A stretch of 64,000 nt of DNA from Paragorgia papillata (taxonomy: Eukaryota > Cnidaria > Anthozoa > Scleralcyonacea > Coralliidae). The notes under the pieces are model-generated. The model was not told the origin of the DNA and ran no database searches. It saw nothing but the letters and a program-made list of their open reading frames with translations. Location: positions 5,199,501-5,263,500 of the forward strand of contig JAWNZC010000337.1 in assembly GCA_035771165.1 (NCBI GenBank). The letters are read 5' to 3'. Shown one piece after another: positions 57,640 through 64,000 of the stretch (position 1 is its first letter; each line of letters opens with the position of its first letter). A program made the translations under genes and the position numbers.

Positions 57640-58595
57640 GTTTGGTAAAATGAATTTACAATTACATGCATGTATATTATATACATGTACATCTAGTTTG
57701 TTAGTTTGTTATCATCCATTAGTTATAGAAGAGCTAGGCCGGGTTGTCTACAATGAACCCGTGGTTTATATAAATTATAAATGACACAGTTTCTCAATTT
57801 CATGAATCTGGAGTATACATTAAGTGTAATAGTAGAAATTTATCCTTGGAAGTGTGGTGTGCTGGTGGGGGAGGGGGCATCCCCCCCCTGTGAAGCTTTT
57901 TAAGTGGTGCAAAAAAACTGAAGAAGACACCAGTTAGAACTGCAGAAAAGGAAACAAGTCAATACTTAGTTTCTATATAGTCAGGCATGAATTTTCAGAA
58001 CAATTATGAGGGACCAAATTTGTTGGCTTAAGCTCCCCTGATGAACAGAGGCCAGCATGCCACTTGAGGACAATTAATTGTACTCAGTGTACACTAATTA
58101 CTTAATTCGCCTATAAAAACCATTTATCACAAAGTTCTATGATGTCATCAACATGATCAATCATTAATCAGCTTAATGTTCAGTTCAACTTGAAATGTTA
58201 ATTAGAACAGTAAAATACTAGTTGTTAATTAGTACTGCACTCAGTAAGAATGAAATACTGTGCACAATCTAAATTCATTTGTTAAATATTAATGTCAGCT
58301 GTGAAAATAAGAATTTGAAAAAACTTGAATTATATACAGTCTGAATGTACTGTACAAGGTACATTATTTGTACATTGATAGAATGTTATCCTAATTGAGG
58401 TAATGTAATTGTACTGTAAAGTATAATTATTACATACATCACATTTTTGTTAGTTAAATATGTACTAAACAGTTTCTACAATTATTTCTAAGTTATAAAC
58501 TGTATTTCAACTTTTGTTTGCAGTACAGTACGTACTGTACATGACTTTTTTATTAATTGAATGCATGATATCTGTATCTTGTTTTTTGTTTGAAG

Positions 58596-58633
58596 ACTAA
58601 GGAGCCACTTCCTCCATGGTTGTCCAACTCAAG
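58596..58633 (+). CDS. Divergent gene, exon 5
   Basis: 38 nt, phase 0 to 2, acceptor TTTTTTGTTTGAAG, donor CAAG|GTAATT. Encodes TKEPLPPWLSNS. Confidence 0.55.
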
Positions 58634-58837
58634 GTAATTTTTCAATAATTTCCCCCCTGGTCAAATGGTTCAACTTGGGCAAATACTGTTTCAGTAAATC
58701 AATTACTTACTGTAGGGCAGTCCGATCGATGTGTATGCACATGCATGCACTATATAGTATATACACATGTAAAAATCTCACAAGTTGTTACAGCATTGTT
58801 GCCTGAACAATGCTGTAACAACTTGTTGACATAATTA

Positions 58838-59266
58838 CTGGGGCGAACTTGGAGTGACACTAAAAGTGGGGGGGGGGGGGGGGGCTAAAATTTTTAGGGG
58901 CATCCGGGGGCATGCTCCCCTGGGAAATTTTGAAATCTAGAGTCCCTGAAATGCCATTTCCTGCATTTTAGGGCAAGGATTTACAGAATTCTAAAGGTAC
59001 AAAAACGTCATAAAATATTCAAAAGACAACACTTTTCTGGACATTGAATATCTGCATTCAAATTTCTTTATTATATCTTTATTCAAAGTCGGGGGTTAGC
59101 TATACAGGGTTAGTCATTTTGTTAATCATAACTTTATTACTGGCCTTGTTTATTACTGGCCTTGTTAAAAAGTGGGGGGCCCCAAACATATTCTGCCGCC
59201 TCCCACCAAAAAAAGTCGGGGGCCCAGCCCAGCCCCCGGCCCCCCCTACTCCTTCCGACGACCCTG
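58838..59266. mobile_element. hAT-like element, 8-bp target duplication CATAATTA
   Basis: CTGGGGCG and CGACCCTG are short inverted tips. CATAATTA stands at 58830-58837 and 59267-59274. The opposite arm of the host foldback carries the uninterrupted site. The core is homologous to 50941-51406. Confidence 0.82.
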
Positions 59267-59832
59267 CATAATTATCTGAACAACATTGATGAATGAACAA
59301 CATTGTTCATCATCTGTTTCAATACAGTAAGTTGTTACAGCTTGATGAAACAACCACCGTTGTTCACGCATGTTGGCATAACCGAAGAACGTGTTCATAC
59401 ATCAACCATGTTCAACATTGTTGTTCGTCCTTGTTATTTCATCATGCCATTTAACAACATGTTGCATCATGCATGCATGAACAACGTTGTCGAACCAACA
59501 AGTTGTTTTTCGTTGTTTTCGTTCTTGCATTAGAACGTCTGCGAAGGAGACTCAGCCAGTTCCAATTAACAGGCGTGAACACGTTGTTCGTTCAACAACT
59601 TGTTACAGCATTGTCACTGTTCGTGAACAAACACGCGCGGAAACCTATGGACCACGCGGTCACGTACATTCAGCTAGCCTGCGTGCAGACTCCCCCCGTT
59701 TCCGTTCCCCGCACAACTTGTTCACGGTTGTTAACAGACGTGAACAAGTTGTTCTCGACAGCCGTGAACATGTTGTCAACAAGTTGTTCACCTATGTTCT
59801 AGCCTGCATAGCATTAGCGTTCTTAGCTAGTA

Positions 59833-60031
59833 CACTGCAAAACCTCCAATTCTTGTCAAGATAATTTTTCTTCTTTTGAGATTTTATTTCTTGTTTTAAG
59901 ATATTTAATCTTGTTTTAAGACAAAATATCTTGTCAAGAAACCGCAGTAAGATAATTATCTTGCAAACGGGACAAGAAAATCTTAAAACAAGTATTTTTT
60001 TCTTAAAACAAGTTTTTGGGAATTTGCAGTG
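59833..60031. repeat. MITE with CACTGCAAA ends, TA flanks
   Basis: CACTGCAAAACCTCCAATTC and GGGAATTTGCAGTG are the ends. The inner part repeats TCTTGTTTTAAGAT and its inverse. TA on both sides. Confidence 0.7.
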
Positions 60032-60629
60032 TATAGCAAGCGTTTCTTACTAGCCTTGGTAGCTAGGCAGGCTAGCGTACTGCTACTACGTACAGTATGT
60101 TCCAACATACAGTATGCTTGCGCACGCCTGATGAACCAACAGACGTGAACAAGTTGTTCCAAGATGATGTTACATGCATGCATGATATAACAGCATTGTT
60201 TCAGTATAATGATAAATTGCTTATTAATTTTATTATAAACTCACAATTATATCACTATTATTAAATAATATCACTATTATTAAACACAAAGCTATCACGC
60301 AAACACATTCATGAATTTTTAAAAACGTTTATTGAAGTGATAATTAGAATACAAAGTCTCACGTGTCCTACGTTACACTGCTATACAGCTAGTTTTGAAC
60401 CCCGGTTTTCTGGCGGTGCTTTCTTCTCAATTTTCATTGATATTATTTAACTATAGTCTCACGATTATAGTCTACAAGAATTTAAGAAGAAAAACAAAGA
60501 TTTAGGTTAATAACTTTCTGCTTTGAATCAATTCGTCCTTAGTGGCAGTAGTTCAACTGACAGTGTCCTGTAAACAAAAATTCTTTCACTTTTGCCTCAC
60601 ACTCGAATTTCGTGCATGCTGTGGAAGTA

Positions 60630-60925
60630 ATTACTGTACTGCTTAAATTTTAGGCAAGTTCAATTCTGTTTAAATTTTAAGCAAGCTCATTCAGTACTGC
60701 TTAAACAATTTAATAAGCAACTTCGATCACTACAACTTAAATTTAAATTTTAAGCAAGCTCATTAATATATTGCTTAAATTTTAAGCAAGCTCATTAATT
60801 ACTGCTTAAATTTTAAGCAAGTTCAGGACAGTGCGTAAATTTTAAGCAAGCTCATTAATACTGCTTAAATTTTAAGCAAGTTTAATACTGCTTATTATTC
60901 GGTACTGCTTAAAATTTTAAGCAAG
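60630..60925. repeat. Minisatellite of palindromic TGCTTAAATTTTAAGCAAG units
   Basis: About nine copies of a 29-35 bp unit whose core GCTTAAATTTTAAGC is itself a palindrome. Linkers are short, similar (CTCATTAATAC type), and vary in length. Confidence 0.85.
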
Positions 60926-61654
60926 CTCAAGCTCGTTATTTTCACACGGTATTGCGGTTTGTTATTACGATTTTCTTACGGTATTGCGGTTCAGATATGT
61001 TTCCCTCATTGCATTATACAAGTGGGAAATGGAACCTTCTTTATTCTTGTTATCCTTGACACTGATATTTTTCGGTATTAATTTTTGGAGTAAAAATGGT
61101 CGTTTATAGGCGCAGCGCCTATACAAATTCGCATATACACGCGTGACGCGTAAAAACGCACAACTTGTTCACGGTTGTCAACAGGCGTGAACAATGTTGT
61201 GCTGCTCGCCGTGAACAAGTTGTCAACAAGTTGTTCACTTATGGTTACGTCACGGATAAATCAACAGTCATGAACAAGTTGTTCCAACAGCACATTTTTT
61301 ATAGCCAACAACGTTGTTCGCATATGATACAACATGTTGTAACAACAATGGTGAACATGGTTGATGTATCAACACGTTCTTCGGTTGTTACAACATGCGT
61401 CAACAACGGTTGTTGTTTCATCAAGCTGTAACAACTTGTTGAAACAATGATGAACAATGTTGTTCATTTATCAATTTTGTTCACATATGTCAACAAGTTG
61501 TTACAGCATTGTTCAGGCAACAATGCTGTAACAACTTGCGAGATTTTTACGCGTGTACATGGTGCACCCCTCAAACGTGGACGAATAAATAGCGGATCCA
61601 GTGTGTTATAAAGGAATATCTCAGAAGAAGAATATCGAAATCACTACTATAGAG

Positions 61655-62075
61655 TGGTAATGTAAGTCATATTGTCAGATCGGAAACAAACGTTGAAGGC
61701 CCATTTGAATGTACCACGTGATACGAAATAAATGCACCATGTGATCAAGAAATTGTTGACCGCATGTGAGCTGGACAGCTTGACGATTGTCATAGTTTCA
61801 GCGTATTGAATAAAGTTACGCAGGTTATAGGCGACTCCTTTAAAAAAGTAGCTTAAAAATATAAATCTATATATAAATCTCTGACGTCTTCGCCCCTTTC
61901 AGATTCATCGAGAGGTTTTCCTCTAAAATAGAAACGACCTTTCGCGTTGAGAGCCATCGCATGTTGACGTTCAAAATTTTGATCACGTGGTGGATATTTT
62001 ATTTCGTATCACGTCGTACATTCAAATGACCTACAACGTACGTTTGTTTCCGATGTGACATTTTACCTTATAAAT
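61655..62075. repeat. Foldback, about 420 bp
   Basis: GTCAGATCGGAAACAAACGT and TTGAATGTACCACGTGATAC are inverted at the right (ACGTTTGTTTCCGATGTGAC, GTATCACGTCGTACATTCAA). Confidence 0.7.
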
Positions 62076-62614
62076 CAGATTTGACACTACGGTAAAATTA
62101 ACAATATTTTGACTGCGACATTACGATTTATAATGGACAATGTTTGGTAATTTACCATAATGTGTATTACCGTATGTGTATTTATTTAAAATACAGTATT
62201 CTGTTCATGTCTATTAAATTCGCAGATTTTGATCGTTTCAAAGCGCGTGCACGCGCAATTATCCGGTTATTCGCGCGTGCACCTTATCCAGGATGCGCTT
62301 ATATGCGGGGAAATAGGGTACATATATGGGCGACGAATGTGAGAAGTTCCACAAAGATGATCCAAAAATGCTCAAACACAATTAAATGGATACGGACGCG
62401 TCAAATTAGTATAGGAAATAGGTACCAAGTGCTGTTCGAGAAGTAATATTTCATAAACGAGTTGGAGAGTTTTGCCAGGGTTACAAACTGTTTTCTATGC
62501 AGACCCAATTGATGGTTTGCAATCAATTCGTTGAGATTTAGGAGACAAAGATGTAGCAGCTATGTTGGAGGAAAATGTTTGGAGGAATGTTGGAGGAAAT
62601 TGTAAATTTATTAT

Positions 62615-63170
62615 TAAAGATCCTTGGAAGGATCCTGTCCTTAAGGATACTGCAAGGCATATTAAAAATTTCTTAAGGATCCTGCAAGGATTATTAACAA
62701 TTCCGTAAGGATCCTGCAAGGATTCTGTCCCTAAGGAACCTGCAAGGATCCTGTTCTTACAGGATCCTGTAAGGATTCTGTCCTTTAGGATTCTGCAAGG
62801 AATATTAAAAATTCTGTAAGCATCCTGCAAGGATCCTGTCCTTATACACGATCGGAAATGGCGGCTGTCGAGGCTCGCGAAATACGGGCTGACCCGTATT
62901 AGCTACGCATCCGTAGAACGAATATCTTGCGTGTAAACGTCGTCAATACACGGCCGACAACTCACAACTCACTTGAGCCAGCACGCACGTGGACTGCGAA
63001 CTGCCCCATGAAAGTGGCCGATTTTCTATGCGATTTCCGATCGTGGGATTTTGCAAGGATTATTAAAAATGCCTTAAGGATTCTGTCCTTACAGGATCCT
63101 GCAAGGATTAATAAATATTCCGTAAGGATCTTGCAAGGATCCTGTCCTTACAGGATCCTCAAGGATCCTG
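62615..63170. repeat. AAGGATCCTG repeat array with an inserted foldback
   Basis: Copies of AAGGATCCTGCAAGGATTAT with TCTGTCCTTA spacers fill 62615-62840 and 63045-63170. Between them 62846-63048 begins CACGATCGGAAAT and ends ATTTCCGATCGTG, an insertion that split the array. Confidence 0.75.
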
Positions 63171-63197
63171 TGAGGTTTTTCACCAGGGTAGCGCACT

Positions 63198-63540
63198 GCC
63201 TCTCACCAAACTTAAGCCCGGTTAGACGGGGTTAGTACTTGGATGGGTGACCGCTTGGGAATGACCCCGTTGTCGAGCTTGGAACCCATGTGAGTAGAGT
63301 TGTAGTTGATCTCTCCTGTGCTTCGAGGGTTTTTCGCCGGGTTCTCCGGTTTTCCTCCCTCCATAAAATCAACACCTACATCATAGCTGTGATCCGTGGC
63401 CTGAACTGTGTCGTATGGCGGCTGCCTGGAGTGCCTTTGATATGCCTCGACACGGTCACGTTGATCTGCGTCCTTCGTAATTCAGCCACTGACTGCAAGT
63501 AAGGATGATTAGCCCCCAGTCCTTTATCCTTTATCCTATC
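63198..63540 (+). repeat. 5S-rRNA-derived SINE
   Basis: TTAAGCCCGGTTAGACGGGG and GGTTAGTACTTGGATGGGTG, ACCGCTTGGGAA match the box A to box C internal promoter of 5S rRNA. The 5' and 3' stems of 5S are missing. A non-5S tail with CTCCGGTTTTCCTCCCTCC follows to about 63540, ending in TCCTTTATCCTTTATCC. It looks like a SINE3-type retroposon. Confidence 0.65.
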
Positions 63541-63557
63541 TGGACTTCGTACAAGTA

Positions 63558-63824
63558 CCCTGCGAGCAGAGCCTTTTTTTCCGGATTATTTCTTCGCTGA
63601 GAGAGAGGAAGAAAAGAAGGCTCTGACTGCTCTATTCGTAACTGGTTTCCATTGCGCATGCATGTCAGTTGCTTGGTTACAATCTCGCACCCAGTCCAAA
63701 TCAGAGCAGAAAACAAAACAATACAATACAATACAATACAAAACAAAACAAAACAAGAACCGGTTAAACAGGTCTTCCTCTTTCTCAGCGGAAAAATAAG
63801 GAAAAGGAAGCTCTGCTCGCAGGG
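63558..63824. mobile_element. Foldback MITE with CCCTGCGAGCAGAGCC ends, TA flanks
   Basis: CCCTGCGAGCAGAGCCTTTT and AAGCTCTGCTCGCAGGG bound it, flanked by TA. An (AATAC)n and (AAAAC)n stretch lies at 63711-63756. Family of 14876 and 31900. Confidence 0.75.
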
Positions 63825-63964
63825 TACATACAAGCGCCCTTAATTGAAATTGAATAAAGCTATTATATTAAGAATTGCATTTCGCATGAGGTCACTTTTA
63901 TGGCGGGAAAACTAAAATTTCGTAGCCATAACCTACACATCCTATTGTCCGTGAATATAAAGCT

Positions 63965-64000
63965 GGCTTTAGTTAGTTAATTAGTTAGTTAGTTAGTTAG
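63965..64000. repeat. (TTAG)n microsatellite at the window edge
   Basis: About eight TTAG units, with one ATTAG variant, run off the window. Confidence 0.85.

Larger units (their letters stand above)
56500..58633 (+). other. Unrecognised gene divergent from HMMR (partial, five exons)
   Basis: Five segments with acceptor and donor sites link in compatible phases (2, 2, 1, 0, 2) into about 105 residues: METEDKDNSEEYIEFLQNQ at the start, then FQALHGCVTQKPNLQYQFNK, FECVIAHVYKLNIMSAF, TRLNAVLKVYQRKYLPIQED and TKEPLPPWLSNS. The composition looks helical, with no domain I can name. The open end (phase 2) at 58633 shows the gene continues, but no further exon is recognisable in the repeat-filled DNA to 64000. 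Recognition rests on splice logic alone. Confidence 0.55.
58764..61555. mobile_element. 2.8-kb foldback element, TA target
   Basis: CACATGTAAAAATCTCACAA at the left and GCGAGATTTTTACGCGTG at the right are inverted and flanked by TA. Long arm blocks match (GCTGTAACAACTTGTTGACA, TTGATGAAACAACCACCG, AGAACGTGTTCATACATC). The interior has dozens of AACAAGTTGTTCAC palindromes. A hAT-like element, a small CACTGCAAA element and a 30-bp minisatellite lie within. I see no transposase frame. Confidence 0.75.

Noticed and set aside
60630..60925. CRISPR-like array
   Set aside because: Units are direct minisatellite copies with similar, variable-length linkers and no unique spacers, in animal DNA.
61910..62029. 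Further exon of the divergent gene (acceptor CCCCTTTCAG, open frame)
   Set aside because: It lies inside the 61655-62075 foldback and has no donor before the stop.

Overview
The window is animal nuclear DNA. It has small spliced exons, GT-AG introns, no operons, and very dense foldback elements, MITEs, SINE remnants and microsatellites. The style of the repeats points to an anthozoan cnidarian (coral or sea anemone). That placement is an inference from general knowledge of such genomes and was not tested.

One host gene dominates. On the minus strand, from about 56.17 kb down to 6.64 kb, I could chain 26 small exons into an orthologue of HMMR/RHAMM, the hyaluronan-mediated motility receptor and spindle/centrosome coiled-coil protein. 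The first exon and the last exons match the vertebrate family: an N-terminal KRF / YDV / RFK pattern, and a C-terminal block with [41 protein letters not shown] and KENTPLK. The middle is coiled coil. All splice phases agree. The model sums to 2316 nt (771 residues plus stop), close to the roughly 725 residues of human HMMR. Exons 3 and 4 are provisional. One intron uses a GC donor.

A second gene seems to start on the plus strand 327 bp from the HMMR start codon. Five phase-compatible exons lie between 56.50 and 58.63 kb. I do not recognise the product. The shared interval carries two CCAAT boxes, a YY1-like site and CHR-like motifs, which fits a bidirectional cell-cycle promoter.

Most other sequence is mobile. 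HMMR intron 1 holds a decayed Ty3/Gypsy-like LTR element (48801-53234, 5-bp target duplication ACAAG), itself hit by three hAT-like elements with 8-9-bp duplications. A long-TIR mariner remnant lies at 35951-36971. TTAA-flanked, piggyBac-like MITEs lie at 5140, 24522, 43166 and 43394. hAT-like elements with 8-9-bp duplications lie at 3425, 12732, 26123 and 58838. A 1.75-kb inverted repeat sits inside the GC-AG intron, and a 2.8-kb foldback lies at 58764-61555. Repeated hairpins resemble Penelope-like element ends. tRNA-like and 5S-rRNA-like SINE remnants and fragments of non-LTR reverse transcriptase C-termini complete the picture. I saw no intact tRNA or rRNA gene and no CRISPR array.
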